A stretch of 64,000 nucleotides of DNA from Tsukamurella sp. 1534 (GCF_000312385.1 NZ_HE997626.1:1394572-1458571); one strand, 5' to 3'. Shown: positions 44,617 through 53,818, counted from the stretch's first letter. The notes: generated by a model from the letters alone, not told the origin. Program-made: numbers and translations.

Positions 44617-45057
44617 ATGAGTCCCCGCGTACTGGTGCTGAACGGACCGAACTTGAACATGCTCGGAGTTCGTCAACCGGAGGTGTACGGAAGGAATTCG
44701 TACGCCGATATCGTCGCCGTTTGTGAACGCGCCGCGGAGGCCCGCGGGGCCGTCGCGGAGGTCCGCCAGACCAACGACGAGGCGGAGATGATCGGCTGGA
44801 TCCACGCCGTCGCGCGGGAGAAGTCGTTCGATGCGATTGTTATCAATCCGGCGGCGTGGACTCACACGTCCGTCGCGCTGGCGGATGCGCTCGTGATCCC
44901 GGAGGTCCCGGTGTTCGAGGTGCACATCTCCAACGTGCACGCCCGCGAGGCGTTCCGGCACCACTCCTACGTCTCCCCGATCGCGGCGGGCGTGATCGCC
45001 GGCTTCGGCATCGCGGGCTACGGGCACGCGGTCGACAGGGCGGTCGACAGGGCCTGA
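44617..45057 (+). CDS. aroQ: Type II 3-dehydroquinate dehydratase
   Basis: A 146-residue enzyme of the shikimate pathway. Family motifs are VLNGPNLNMLG, RQPEVYG with the catalytic Tyr loop, VINPAAWTHTSVAL and EVHISNVHAREAFRHHSYVS with the catalytic His. Usual length; forms a dodecamer. ATG 44617 is preferred over an in-frame ATG at 44554 because MSPRVLVLNGPN is the family start. The C terminus ends in a duplicated VDRA. Confidence 0.94.
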   Translation: MSPRVLVLNGPNLNMLGVRQPEVYGRNSYADIVAVCERAAEARGAVAEVRQTNDEAEMIGWIHAVAREKSFDAIVINPAAWTHTSVALADALVIPEVPVFEVHISNVHAREAFRHHSYVSPIAAGVIAGFGIAGYGHAVDRAVDRA

Positions 45058-45132
45058 GCACGGCCCGTCGCCGGGACGTCCCGTCGGCCGCCGGGCCGGT
45101 CCCCGACGGTCCGCGGCGCACCGTCGGGCCTC

Positions 45133-45711
45133 TCAGTCCCCGGGCAGCCGGGTGCGCAGTCCGTCGACGACGAGATCCACGCCGCCCGCGAACTCGCGGT
45201 CCGTGGCGGAACGGTCCAGGTCCCCGGCGGCGGCACCGGCCTCGGCCATCGCCTCCCGGGTCTGCTCCTCGAAGGTGAACCCCACGACGAAGTGGGTCAG
45301 GGTGCGGGCGACGGAGGCGGCGTCGGCGGGCTTGGCGCCGGCGGAACGGGCGATGTCGGCGATCTGCTCGTGCAGGTTGCGGGTGCCCAGCCGGGAGGCG
45401 AGCGACGCCGAGACCACCTCCGCCCCGTCGCGGTGCCGCTTGAGCACGCCGCGCAGGGCGTGCGCGTACCCCGTGAGCTGCCGGTCCCAGCGCATCCGGG
45501 ATTTGGACGCGGCGGCGGCGAGCGCGGGGTCGGCGAGGATGGTGTCCGCGATCGCGGCCAGCAGCGACTGCTTGTTGGGGATGTGCCAGTACAGGGCTCC
45601 GGGTGCGACCCCGAGGTCGCCCGCGACGCGGCGCATCGTCAGATCGGGAAGGCCCACCCGGTCGAGGACGCCGATCGCGGAGGTCAGCACGTCCTGTCGG
45701 TTGATGGCCAC
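45133..45711 (-). CDS. bioQ: TetR-family repressor, probably BioQ (biotin genes)
   Basis: A 192-residue regulator with the HTH LTMRRVAGDLGVAPGALYWHIPNKQSLL and a TetR-type C-terminal domain. GTG 45711 begins VAINRQDVL. It is divergent from bioYMN, and a TTGAAC-N3-GTTCAA palindrome in the 40-bp gap fits the known BioQ box of Corynebacterium (TGAAC-N3-GTTAC type). BioQ controls biotin synthesis and uptake in actinobacteria lacking BirA-type repression. Assignment depends on context and operator. Confidence 0.75.
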   Translation of the reverse strand: MAINRQDVLTSAIGVLDRVGLPDLTMRRVAGDLGVAPGALYWHIPNKQSLLAAIADTILADPALAAAASKSRMRWDRQLTGYAHALRGVLKRHRDGAEVVSASLASRLGTRNLHEQIADIARSAGAKPADAASVARTLTHFVVGFTFEEQTREAMAEAGAAAGDLDRSATDREFAGGVDLVVDGLRTRLPGD

Positions 45712-45744
45712 GGATTTGACTGTAGCCGAGCACCGGATTACTTC

Positions 45745-45759
45745 TTGAACCGTGTTCAA
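45745..45759. promoter_or_regulatory. BioQ-type operator overlapping the bioY start
   Basis: TTGAAC-CGT-GTTCAA, a perfect 6-bp palindrome with 3-nt centre. The bioY start codon GTG (45752-45754) lies inside it, which implies a leaderless bioY transcript starting within the operator. Confidence 0.72.
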
Positions 45760-46315
45760 CGCTGCGACGTATCGCGCCACCCCCCGGGACCTGGCCCTGA
45801 TCGCGATGTTCACCGCGCTCACCGCGGTGCTCGCGCTGCCCACCATCACGATCAGCGGGATCGCCCCGATCACGCTGCAGACGCTGGGGTTCATGCTGGC
45901 CGCCACGCTGCTCGGGTTCCCGTGGGGCGCTGCCTCGGTGGCGCTGTACGTGCTGCTCATCGTGATCGGCCTGCCGATCGGCGCGGGCGGCCGCGGCGGC
46001 CTGGCGGTGCTCACCGGCCCCACCGGCGGCTTCCTCGTCGGCGCGATCGTCGGCGCGCTGATCACCGGGTGGCTGGTGGACACCTGGGGCCGGACGAACC
46101 CGCTGAAGATCGCGCTCGCGAACGTCATCGGCCTGATGCTGATCGTCTACGCGGTCGGCCTGCCGTGGCTGGGCTGGCGCACCGGATCGGGCCTGTTCGC
46201 CAAGCTCACGCTGGGCCTGCAGTTCATTCCGGGCGACTTGATCAAGGTCGCGATCACCGCGCTCGTCACCGTCACGGTGGTGCGGGCCTATCCGAAGATC
46301 GCCCAGAGACCGTGA
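45752..46315 (+). CDS. bioY: Biotin ECF transporter S component
   Basis: A 187-residue substrate-binding membrane protein with six helices. The BioY signature GLPIGAGGRGGLAVLTGPTGGFLVG is clear. GTG 45752 lies within the operator and has no Shine-Dalgarno, consistent with a leaderless transcript. The stop overlaps the bioM start (GTGA). It supplies biotin for acyl-CoA carboxylases of mycolic acid synthesis. Confidence 0.93.
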   Translation: MFNAATYRATPRDLALIAMFTALTAVLALPTITISGIAPITLQTLGFMLAATLLGFPWGAASVALYVLLIVIGLPIGAGGRGGLAVLTGPTGGFLVGAIVGALITGWLVDTWGRTNPLKIALANVIGLMLIVYAVGLPWLGWRTGSGLFAKLTLGLQFIPGDLIKVAITALVTVTVVRAYPKIAQRP

Positions 46316-47004
46316 TCGTCCTCGACGACGTCTGGCACAGCTACGACGACCGGCCCGTCCTCCGGGGCGTGTCGGCCGAGCTGTCCGAGCGCCGGATCGG
46401 GATCATCGGGGCGAACGGCTCCGGCAAGTCGACGCTGGCGCGGACCTTCAACGGGCTCGTCGTGCCGGACCGCGGCACCGTCGAGACCCTGGGGCTGGAC
46501 GTGCGCCGCAAGCGCGCCGAGGTGCGTGCGCAGGTGGGGTTCATGTTCGCCGACGCGTCGGCGCAGATCGTCATGCCGACCCCGGCGGAGGACGTGGCGC
46601 TGTCGCTGCGCCCGCGGGGCCGCCGGCGGCGGGGCGGGCCCGACGGTGCCGTGGCCGCCCGCGTCGCCGAGGTGCTGGCCGAGTTCGGGCTCGCCGATCA
46701 CGCGGACGCGCCGGCGCAGTTGCTGAGCTCGGGGCAGAAGCAGATGCTGGCGTTCGCGTCGGTGCTGGTCACCGAGCCGAAGATCCTCGTGTGCGACGAG
46801 CCGACCACGCTGCTGGATCTGCGGAACGTGCTGCTGGTGCGGAGCCGGCTGGCCGCGCTGGAGCAGCAGGTGATCCTGCTGACCCACCATCTGGACATGC
46901 TCGACGACTTCGACCGGGTGCTGGTGATGGACGACGGGGCGGTGGTCTTCGACGGTCCGCCCGCCGAGGCCGTTCCCTTCTACCGGGAGCTGGCGGCGCG
47001 ATGA
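46312..47004 (+). CDS. bioM: Biotin ECF transporter ATPase
   Basis: A 230-residue ATPase: Walker A GANGSGKST, signature LLSSGQKQ (degenerate, as usual in BioM/CbiO), Walker B ILVCDEPTTLLD and switch His in LLTHHLD. It begins at GTG 46312 overlapping bioY, and its stop overlaps bioN (ATGA). Confidence 0.92.
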   Translation: MIVLDDVWHSYDDRPVLRGVSAELSERRIGIIGANGSGKSTLARTFNGLVVPDRGTVETLGLDVRRKRAEVRAQVGFMFADASAQIVMPTPAEDVALSLRPRGRRRRGGPDGAVAARVAEVLAEFGLADHADAPAQLLSSGQKQMLAFASVLVTEPKILVCDEPTTLLDLRNVLLVRSRLAALEQQVILLTHHLDMLDDFDRVLVMDDGAVVFDGPPAEAVPFYRELAAR

Positions 47005-47576
47005 TCGGGCAGTACGTCCCGCGCCGGTCGCCGCTGCACCGGCTGCCGGCGGGGGTGAAGCTGCTGGCGATGCTCGCGCTGGTGACGTTCCTGGCGATCG
47101 TTCCGCGGCCGGCGCCGCTGGCCGTGTCAGCGCTGCTGGTGGCGGCGCTGTTCCCGGTGGCGCGGCTGCGGCCCGTGCACCTGTGGCGGGCGCTGCGCCC
47201 GGCGCTGCTGTTCGCCGCGGTGCTCACGGGCTTCTATCTGGTCAGCCGGGGCTGGCCCGACGGTGCGCGCGCCGCGATCGGCCCGGTGGGGCAGCTGATC
47301 GTGGGCGTGCTGGCGGGCAACCTGCTGGTGTTCACCACTCGGGCGACGGACCTCGCGTCGCTCGCGGGCCGCCTGCTGGGGTGGCGGGTGGAACTGCTCA
47401 TCGCGCTGACGGTGCGTTCCATCCCGGCGGTGATCGCGATCGTGCGGCAGTCCCGTGAGGCCGAGTGGGCCCGGGGCCGCCGCGCCTCGCTCGTCCGGGT
47501 CCTCCCGACGGTGCTCATCCGCCTCGTCCGCGATGCGGACCTCCTCGGCGAGGCCCTCGCCGCCCGGGGCCTGTAG
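47001..47576 (+). CDS. bioN: Biotin ECF transporter T component
   Basis: A 191-residue CbiQ/EcfT membrane protein with about five helices and the cytoplasmic coupling helices carrying A-R-G motifs (EWARGRR and ALAARGL). It joins BioY to BioM. The operon bioYMN ends here; 151 nt follow before the next gene with no identified feature. Confidence 0.9.
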   Translation: MIGQYVPRRSPLHRLPAGVKLLAMLALVTFLAIVPRPAPLAVSALLVAALFPVARLRPVHLWRALRPALLFAAVLTGFYLVSRGWPDGARAAIGPVGQLIVGVLAGNLLVFTTRATDLASLAGRLLGWRVELLIALTVRSIPAVIAIVRQSREAEWARGRRASLVRVLPTVLIRLVRDADLLGEALAARGL

Positions 47577-47727
47577 CTCCCGTCGGCGGCGCGCCACCGA
47601 CGGCGGGAAGTGGGACGCGTTTCGTGCTCGATCGCGCCATCGCTGGGACGGTCGTGCGACATCTCCGGACGAGTGTGGTCGGTGTCGCACAGGTCGTGCG
47701 GCTGATCGACGAATGAGGAGATGCACC

Positions 47728-48102
47728 ATGCGATCGAGCTTTTCGCGAAGGAATCGGATCATGACGGGGATCGCCGGCTCGGCGGTCGCCGCGGGCGCGC
47801 TGCTGGGTGGAGTCGCTGCGGCGGGTTCGGCGAACGCCGACCCGGGCTTCGATCCGAGCACGCTGCCGAGCTGCCTGGACTTCGTGGCCGAGGACGGCTC
47901 GAAGAAGCCGTGGCCCGAGGGGCTGCAGGGCTGTAAGCCCGTGGACATCTACGCGCCGGGTATGACGCTGGCGCAACGGAAGGCGTTCGTGAACTCGGAG
48001 TCGCCGAACTACGCGCGGATCATCGCGGACCTGGACGCGAAGTTCGACGCGGCGGGCAACCCGAAGAGCGGCGGTTACCCGGTCACGCCGTGGGACAAGT
48101 GA
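47728..48102 (+). CDS. Small secreted protein, function unknown
   Basis: A 124-residue exported protein: signal peptide (RRNRIMTGIAGSAVAAGALLGGVAAAGSANA, cleavage after about 38), mature part of about 86 residues with two cysteines (SCLDF and GCKPV) that could form a disulfide. ATG 47728 has gaggag 7 nt upstream. I do not recognise a family. It converges with the phosphoesterase gene across a strong hairpin. Confidence 0.75.
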   Translation: MRSSFSRRNRIMTGIAGSAVAAGALLGGVAAAGSANADPGFDPSTLPSCLDFVAEDGSKKPWPEGLQGCKPVDIYAPGMTLAQRKAFVNSESPNYARIIADLDAKFDAAGNPKSGGYPVTPWDK

Positions 48103-48165
48103 TCCGCCGACAGGGTGCGCCCCGGGGGCCGGTGACGTCCTCCGGCGCGCGGGAGCGCTCCCGGA

Positions 48166-48189
48166 GCCGGGGTCCGTCGGGATCCCGGC
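48166..48189. terminator. Hairpin between convergent genes
   Basis: A 10-bp stem (48166-48175 with 48180-48189, one G-T pair) and 4-nt loop between the secreted protein (+) and phosphoesterase (-) stops; a second small palindrome (GGAGCGCTCC) lies just before it. Confidence 0.6.
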
Positions 48190-48205
48190 CCCGGGGGGCG
48201 GCGCG

Positions 48206-49870
48206 TCAGCGGAGCGGGTGGGCGAGGAGCAGCTCGCAGTTGCGGTCGGCGACGGCGCCGAGCTTGTCGTCGTCGCGATGGATGTCGTTGTAGGCCAGCT
48301 CCCGGTAGAGGCTGGCGAGGCCGGGCGCGCTGAGGTCCGACGGGTTCGCCGTGACGGGGCTGTCGGCCTCGATCAGCGGGGTGAACATGCTGATCGTCCC
48401 GTCCCGGTTGTCGGTGACCTCGATGATCCGGGCCAATTGCGGGAAGTCGACGTGACTCGCGGTGTTGATCTCCCAGAAGCTCTGCTTGGGCGTGGGCCCG
48501 GGGTGCGCGATCATCTCGTTCTTGTGGGTGTGGCCGTTGACCCATGCGATCACGTTGGTGTGCTGGGCCAGCGTGGAGACGAGAACGCCTCCGTCGTACT
48601 GCTTCTCGCCGGGTTCCTCGGGGTCGGGGAGTTTCGCGGTCATGGTGGTCGACGTGTGGTGGCTGAACACGATGATCAGTTGGTCCGGGTGCGCCTTGAG
48701 CTGCGCCACGAGCCACGCGAGCTGCTTCTCGCCGATGGTGCCCTCGGAGAGCCCGAGGTTGTTGGTGGTGTCGAGCGCGATGCCCAGGACGCAGGGCGCC
48801 ATCTGGAAGGTGTACCAGGTGGGGCCGTCGGGGCTGGAGAACCCGTGCCCGACGGGGCCGGGCCCGGTGACGGCGGGATCGAAGTGCCGGCGCACGAACT
48901 CCCTGGGGCTGAACGGCGTTCGCTTCGGGTCGACGGTGGCGGGAACGACGGGCCCGGACAGTTTGAGCTTGGTGAGCATCGGGCCGAGCTGCGACGGGTC
49001 GCTGGTGAGTGCCCGCGCGATGGCGAGCGCCGCGGGATCGGTGTGCGGGATGTCGAGCTTGACGGGCGAGAGGTAGAGCCAGTCGGCGACGCCGTTGGGC
49101 AGGGTGCCGAGCAGCCCGTCGTCGTGGTTGCCGACCACGGCGTACCACGGGGTGCGCAGGCCGGGGCTGGTGTGCGCGCCGATCGCGGCGCGGTGGAACC
49201 CGGGGATCTGCAGGAATCCCTTGTCCTTGTACATGTCCCAGTACGGCGATTCCGCCTGCCAGTACAGGGCGGCGCCGTGCGCCTCGAGGCCCTCGAAGCG
49301 ATCGGGGGCACCGGTGTTCGGTACGATCGTGCCACCGGAGAGGACTGTCTGGAACCAGTTGAGTTCGGCCAGTTCTCGGTTGTCGGTGTTATCGCCGGTG
49401 GTGATGACGCAGTCGAACGGACGGCCGGTGAACGGGCCGCCGCGCAGGGCGTTGATCCGCTGCACCAGCGCGACGGCGCCCTGGGTGGTCAGGGTCTCCT
49501 GCGGACGGTAGGCGGAGCCCTGGAAGGGGTGCACGAACTCGAACCGGGCGGGGCTCTGTGCGTCGACGATGTGCATGTCGGTGAGCTGCACGAAGGACGC
49601 GAGCGGCGTGCGCGCGGTCTCCCGCGCGGCGCCGGCCGTGGCCAGCTCCTGCCGGACGTACAGCGGCCAGGCGGCGCCGGGGACGAGGGGGCGATAGCCG
49701 CCGGCGCGCGGCGCGCCGGGCACGCTGACCCGCTCGAGGGTCGTGCCGGCGATGTTCGCCGCGGCCGCTGCCGCGGGCTCGGCGGAGGCGAAGCGGCTGG
49801 TGGCGGCCGTCGCCGCGGCGGCGGTGACGGCGGCGGCGCCGGCTCGGAGGAAACTGCGGCGGGTGGTCAT
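48206..49870 (-). CDS. Tat-exported metallophosphoesterase (TIGR03767-like)
   Basis: A 554-residue calcineurin-type phosphoesterase. The Tat signal is MTTRRSFLRAG with an Ala-rich helix. Metal-binding motifs in order: TDMHIVD, TTGDNTDN, GNHDD, FSHHTS and NGHTH. TIGR03767-type proteins from mycolic-acid bacteria share this layout. It would act in the cell envelope; substrate unknown. Between this gene and the next lie 177 nt that include the terminator at 49997-50040. Confidence 0.88.
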   Translation of the reverse strand: MTTRRSFLRAGAAAVTAAAATAATSRFASAEPAAAAAANIAGTTLERVSVPGAPRAGGYRPLVPGAAWPLYVRQELATAGAARETARTPLASFVQLTDMHIVDAQSPARFEFVHPFQGSAYRPQETLTTQGAVALVQRINALRGGPFTGRPFDCVITTGDNTDNRELAELNWFQTVLSGGTIVPNTGAPDRFEGLEAHGAALYWQAESPYWDMYKDKGFLQIPGFHRAAIGAHTSPGLRTPWYAVVGNHDDGLLGTLPNGVADWLYLSPVKLDIPHTDPAALAIARALTSDPSQLGPMLTKLKLSGPVVPATVDPKRTPFSPREFVRRHFDPAVTGPGPVGHGFSSPDGPTWYTFQMAPCVLGIALDTTNNLGLSEGTIGEKQLAWLVAQLKAHPDQLIIVFSHHTSTTMTAKLPDPEEPGEKQYDGGVLVSTLAQHTNVIAWVNGHTHKNEMIAHPGPTPKQSFWEINTASHVDFPQLARIIEVTDNRDGTISMFTPLIEADSPVTANPSDLSAPGLASLYRELAYNDIHRDDDKLGAVADRNCELLLAHPLR

Positions 49871-49996
49871 CGGGCGACCCCCGCCCCGTCGGCGATACGC
49901 ATACCCCTGTTGTTCACAGGCGTACCGTACACACCATTAGTCACATGCGCCTCGCGAGTCTCGCCGCGTCGGCGGGGCCGAATCGGCCATGCGACG

Positions 49997-50040
49997 GGGG
50001 ATTCGCGGACACCGGCCGGGCGGCGCGTCCGCGAATCCCC
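49997..50040. terminator. 14-bp perfect hairpin terminator
   Basis: Arms 49997-50010 and 50027-50040 pair perfectly around a 16-nt loop, 7 nt beyond the siderophore-binding protein stop. Confidence 0.75.
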
Positions 50041-50047
50041 GGCGCCG

Positions 50048-51070
50048 CTACTTCGCCAGGAAGTCGCCCAGCTGCTGCACGATGAGGTTCGCGCCGGTCG
50101 GGCCGAGGCCCAGGTACCAGACGTCGTCCTCCACGCGGAACGCCTTGCCGCGCTGCACCGCGCCGAGCTGCCCCCACGCGGGATTCGCCAGGGCGGCAGC
50201 CTCGCCGGTGGCCTCCGGGGTGCCGTAGCTCGAATAGAACAGGTAGTCGCCGTCGGCCTGCGGCAGGTTCTCCATGGAGATCTCGACGGCCAGCTCGTCG
50301 ACGTTCTGGTTCGCGGGGCGGGTGAGCCCGGCGTCCTTGAGCACCACGCCGATCAGCGACTTGTTCGCGTACAGGCGGATCTTGCCGGGGAGGAAACGCA
50401 CGAGGGAGATGGTCGGCTTACCGGACACCTTGGTGCTCAGCGCCTTCGCGTTGTCGGCGTAGGTGTTGAGCGCGTCCACCGCCTTCTTCTCCTCGCCCAG
50501 TGCCGAGCCCGCGAGGCGGAAGTTCTCCTTCCACGGGAACCCGGGCCGGATCGACAGCACGGTGGGGGCGATCGCGTTGAGCTTGTCGTACAGCTTGTCC
50601 ACGCGCAGCTGGCTGCCCAGGATCAGGTCCGGCTTGAGCTTGGCGATGGCCTCGAGGTTCACGCTCTGGATCTTGCCGACCTTCTCGATGCCCTGCACCT
50701 TGTCCGCGAGGTAGGAGGGCACGGAGGACGAGCCCTCGGTCTCCACCATGCCGACGGGCTTGATGCCCAGCGAGAGAACCGAGTCCAGCTCGCCGGTGTC
50801 GAGGACCACGACGCGCTCGGGCTTCTTCGGGATCTCGGCGACGCCGCGGGCGTGTGTGACGGTGCGCGGGAAGACCCCGGGCGCGGCGTCACTGCCCAGC
50901 TTCGCGGTCTCCGCATCGGCGGTGCCGAACCGCTCGCCGCCGGTGGCGACGTCGGCGTTCCCCGAGTTCTTGTCGGGGGAGTCGGAGTTCGAGCAGGACG
51001 CGATGCCGACGGAGGCGGCGAGCAGGACGACCGCGGGCGCGAGGCGGCGGGCGACGGATCGGGTTATCAC
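50048..51070 (-). CDS. Iron-siderophore ABC transporter binding lipoprotein
   Basis: A 340-residue periplasmic binding protein of the FecB/FepB type: lipobox ending in IASC (Cys26), then two lobes joined by a helix (PERVVVLDTGELDSVLSLGIKPVGM; KPDLILGSQLRVDKLYDKL). It begins at GTG 51070. An IdeR/DtxR-type box overlaps the upstream region, which fits iron repression. No permease or ATPase is adjacent, so it must pair with a transporter elsewhere. Confidence 0.88.
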   Translation of the reverse strand: MITRSVARRLAPAVVLLAASVGIASCSNSDSPDKNSGNADVATGGERFGTADAETAKLGSDAAPGVFPRTVTHARGVAEIPKKPERVVVLDTGELDSVLSLGIKPVGMVETEGSSSVPSYLADKVQGIEKVGKIQSVNLEAIAKLKPDLILGSQLRVDKLYDKLNAIAPTVLSIRPGFPWKENFRLAGSALGEEKKAVDALNTYADNAKALSTKVSGKPTISLVRFLPGKIRLYANKSLIGVVLKDAGLTRPANQNVDELAVEISMENLPQADGDYLFYSSYGTPEATGEAAALANPAWGQLGAVQRGKAFRVEDDVWYLGLGPTGANLIVQQLGDFLAK

Positions 51071-51091
51071 GGGCGTAGCGTACTCGATGAT

Positions 51092-51110
51092 TTAGGGTAG
51101 GCAAACCACG
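51092..51110. promoter_or_regulatory. Candidate IdeR/DtxR iron box
   Basis: TTAGGGTAGGCAAACCACG matches 14 of 19 positions of the IdeR consensus TTAGGTTAGGCTAACCTAA, 22 nt before the binding-protein start. A further CTTAGGTCAG follows directly. Confidence 0.55.
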
Positions 51111-51116
51111 CTTAGG

Positions 51117-51950
51117 TCAGGTAAGCGATGAGATCGCGCGGTCGGACGCGGTGGGGGAGAGCAGGTCGACCACCGGGAGCACCGCGCGCAGCGCCGCCGG
51201 CGACACCTCGACGGGCTGATGCGTCACGGCCCGCAGGATCCACCGTCCGGCCTCCACCGGGTCGAGAGCTCCGGCCTCCGCGTATTCCGCGGTGGGCGCG
51301 ATCATCTCGGTGCGCACCAGGGGGAAGTAGACGTTGGTGGCGTGCACGCCGGGATGCGGGCGCTCGGCGTTGAGGCTGCGGCCGAAGATCGCGAGCGCGC
51401 TCTTGGACGCCGCGTACGCCGAGAACCGCGGGAAGGTGTTCGCCAGCAGGCCCCACGTGCACACGTTGACGATCTGCCCGCGGCCCCGCTCGATCATCCC
51501 CGGCAGCACCCCGAGTGAGAGCTGCACGGCGGCGAAGTAATTGAGGTTCATCGTGCGCTGGTAGTCGTGGAACCGGTCGGTGGAATCCACGATCGTCCGG
51601 CGGATGGAGTGCCCCGCGTTGTTGATCAGCACGTCCACCTCGCCGAGGTCGGTGAGTAGGCCGTCGATCGACGAGGTGTCCGTCAGGTCGCACACCCGGT
51701 ACTCGCCGCCCGTCAGCTGGCACAGGTCTTCGAGCTCGGATTCCCTGCGGGCCACCGCGATCACGTGCGCGCCGCGCTCGGCGAGCAGCAGCGCGGCCTC
51801 GCGGCCGATGCCCGCCGAGGCCCCGGTGACCACGATCCGCAGGCCGTGCAGCGTCCGGCCGCGGCCGGACAACGCCGCGTCCAGCGCATCGGGCAGCAGG
51901 CTTCGGCGTTGCAGGAGTTCCTGGACGGAGCGGCGAACGGACACGGTCAC
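51117..51950 (-). CDS. Short-chain dehydrogenase/reductase
   Basis: A 277-residue classical SDR: cofactor motif VVTGASAGIGREA, NNAG, and the catalytic YAASKSA. A preceding helical segment (1-30) is unusual. GTG 51950 overlaps the aftA stop (GTGA), so it is read with the arabinan genes dprE1-dprE2-aftA. A lipid or polyprenyl-linked substrate is possible from context; the reaction is unknown. Confidence 0.85.
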   Translation of the reverse strand: MTVSVRRSVQELLQRRSLLPDALDAALSGRGRTLHGLRIVVTGASAGIGREAALLLAERGAHVIAVARRESELEDLCQLTGGEYRVCDLTDTSSIDGLLTDLGEVDVLINNAGHSIRRTIVDSTDRFHDYQRTMNLNYFAAVQLSLGVLPGMIERGRGQIVNVCTWGLLANTFPRFSAYAASKSALAIFGRSLNAERPHPGVHATNVYFPLVRTEMIAPTAEYAEAGALDPVEAGRWILRAVTHQPVEVSPAALRAVLPVVDLLSPTASDRAISSLT

Positions 51951-53818
51951 TTCCTCACGATCACGACGAACGGGCCGACCTCGCCGGCGACGAACCGGGG
52001 GTCGTCGAAGAGCTTCTCGGGGAACGTCACCGTGTACCGGCGCACGTTCGGGTCGTTGGGGTACACGTCCTCGGCCAGGCGCAGGGCGAGCCCGTCGGAC
52101 GACCGCCGGAACACGAAGGCCGACGGTGCGCGCCACGGAGTCTCGTCGAGGGCGGTCAGCAGTTCCTCGGGGGTGGACAGCTTCGCCCAGTCCTCGATCG
52201 CCTTCGACCGGGCGCCGAACTGCGCCAACGGGTTCGCGTAGTTCGAGGTGAGGTTCTGGAAGCCCCAGTACGGGTACACGGCGAGGAAGCCGTAGTCGGC
52301 GGTCAGCACCACCGTGTCGGTGCGGTCCTTGCCGGTGGTGGCGCGGATCTTCTCGTCCACCTCGCGGTAGGAGGCCTCGGCGCCGGCGGGACGGCGGTCG
52401 CCGCGCTGGCCGTTGCCGTCGGTGTCGGAGTAGGCGATCGCGATCTCGCCCGCGAGCTGCGCCGGGATCGTCTGGGAGACGCCGATCGCCGCCACCGCGG
52501 CCAGGACGACGGCCGCCTCGCGGTACCGCGGATAGCCGCCACCCAGCGATCCGGAGAGGGTGACGGCACCCAGCGCGCCCGCGGCCGCGAGCAGTACGTG
52601 CAGCACCGGTTCGGTGCGGAAACCGAGCAGGGTCGTTCCGGCGACGGTCACCACCATGGACAGCAGCGCCCACAGGTAGACGCCCACGATGCCGATCCCC
52701 AGCGCCTGCGCGTCGGCGCACGTGCGCGCCTTCACCAGCACCCAGATCACGCCGATCAGCGCGAGCGCGCCGATGAGACTGACGTGCAGCATCGGCATCG
52801 GCAGCACCGATCCGGATTCGGGGAGGTAGTGCAGGGCCGAACCGCTGGAATCGCTGGGCTCGCGGAGCATCCGCAACAGGTACGGGGCGTACGCGGGGAG
52901 GCCGATCGCGATCGAGACCACGCCGACGCCGGCGACCCGGGCCGGGATCCGCCAGTCGAAGGCCTTGTCCCGCAACCACCGCGCGGCCAGCGCGACGACG
53001 CCCATGAGCACCACGGTGAACGCGGCGACGCCCAGGTAGAGGGTGTAGAACCAGACCGCGAGGCCCAGGTACACCGCGGTCAGAGCGAGTGCGAACCGGT
53101 CCCCGCGGGTCAGCCCGCGCCACGCCAGGATGAGGACCGGAGGCAGCAGAACCGTGACGACGGCGCCGTACGGCTCGGCGGAGCCGTAGAGGAGCATCGC
53201 GATCGTGGTGGCGAGCGTCGCCGCGATGGCCCGCGCGGGGCTCACGACGGCGAGCCACAGTGCCAGAGCCACCGAGGCGGCGACCGCGAGGGAGATGATC
53301 GACCAGGGCTGGAACGCCTCCCAGCCGTCGAGGCCGAAGATCCGGGCGAACCTGCCGCCCAGCCAGAACCAGCCGGGCGAGTAGAACGGCGGCATATCGG
53401 CGTACGTCATGTCCGCGAGGCGCGGCGAGGACGTGAACCGGGTGAGGAACTCGGTGCGGAACTGCTGGTCGACGGAGATGCCGCCCAGGTAGAGCTTGGT
53501 GCCGCCCAGCGGCAGGCCCAGCGTGGCGGTGACGAACCCGGCGACGGCGACGTAGGAGACGATCCGGGCCGCGCGAGCGGCGGACCGTCGGGCCCGGGTC
53601 GCGACGAACGCGCACACCGTGAGCAGGATGATCGCGCCCACCTGGGCGACGGTCGCGAGCGACCGCGTCACGTTGGAGCTGCTGTACGCGGGCCATTCGA
53701 CGGATTGGATCGCGTACCACCCGACGACGCCGACCGCCGCCGCGATGATCACGGCGGCGGCCAGGTCGAGCGCGAGATCCCGGGCCCTGGGGGCGGGGGC
53801 GGAGCTCGGCGAAGTCAC
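51947..53818 (-). CDS. aftA: Galactan 5-O-arabinofuranosyltransferase AftA
   Basis: A 623-residue GT-C enzyme that adds the first arabinose to galactan. The AftA pattern SVDQQFRTEFLTRF followed by DMTYADMPPFYSPGWFWLGGR is present; about 11 helices and a C-terminal external domain. It starts at GTG 53818. 42 nt upstream ends dprE2, as in mycobacteria. In mycobacteria embC follows aftA directly; here an SDR and about 9 kb of other genes lie between. Confidence 0.9.
   Translation of the reverse strand: MTSPSSAPAPRARDLALDLAAAVIIAAAVGVVGWYAIQSVEWPAYSSSNVTRSLATVAQVGAIILLTVCAFVATRARRSAARAARIVSYVAVAGFVTATLGLPLGGTKLYLGGISVDQQFRTEFLTRFTSSPRLADMTYADMPPFYSPGWFWLGGRFARIFGLDGWEAFQPWSIISLAVAASVALALWLAVVSPARAIAATLATTIAMLLYGSAEPYGAVVTVLLPPVLILAWRGLTRGDRFALALTAVYLGLAVWFYTLYLGVAAFTVVLMGVVALAARWLRDKAFDWRIPARVAGVGVVSIAIGLPAYAPYLLRMLREPSDSSGSALHYLPESGSVLPMPMLHVSLIGALALIGVIWVLVKARTCADAQALGIGIVGVYLWALLSMVVTVAGTTLLGFRTEPVLHVLLAAAGALGAVTLSGSLGGGYPRYREAAVVLAAVAAIGVSQTIPAQLAGEIAIAYSDTDGNGQRGDRRPAGAEASYREVDEKIRATTGKDRTDTVVLTADYGFLAVYPYWGFQNLTSNYANPLAQFGARSKAIEDWAKLSTPEELLTALDETPWRAPSAFVFRRSSDGLALRLAEDVYPNDPNVRRYTVTFPEKLFDDPRFVAGEVGPFVVIVRK

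Noticed and set aside
45028-45054. Repeat of VDRA codons at the end of aroQ
   Set aside because: A simple duplication of one short coding unit at a variable C terminus; no sign of function.
48218-51100. 960-codon plus-strand open frame opposite the phosphoesterase and siderophore-binding genes
   Set aside because: Mirror of real coding frames; no start signal and no domain.
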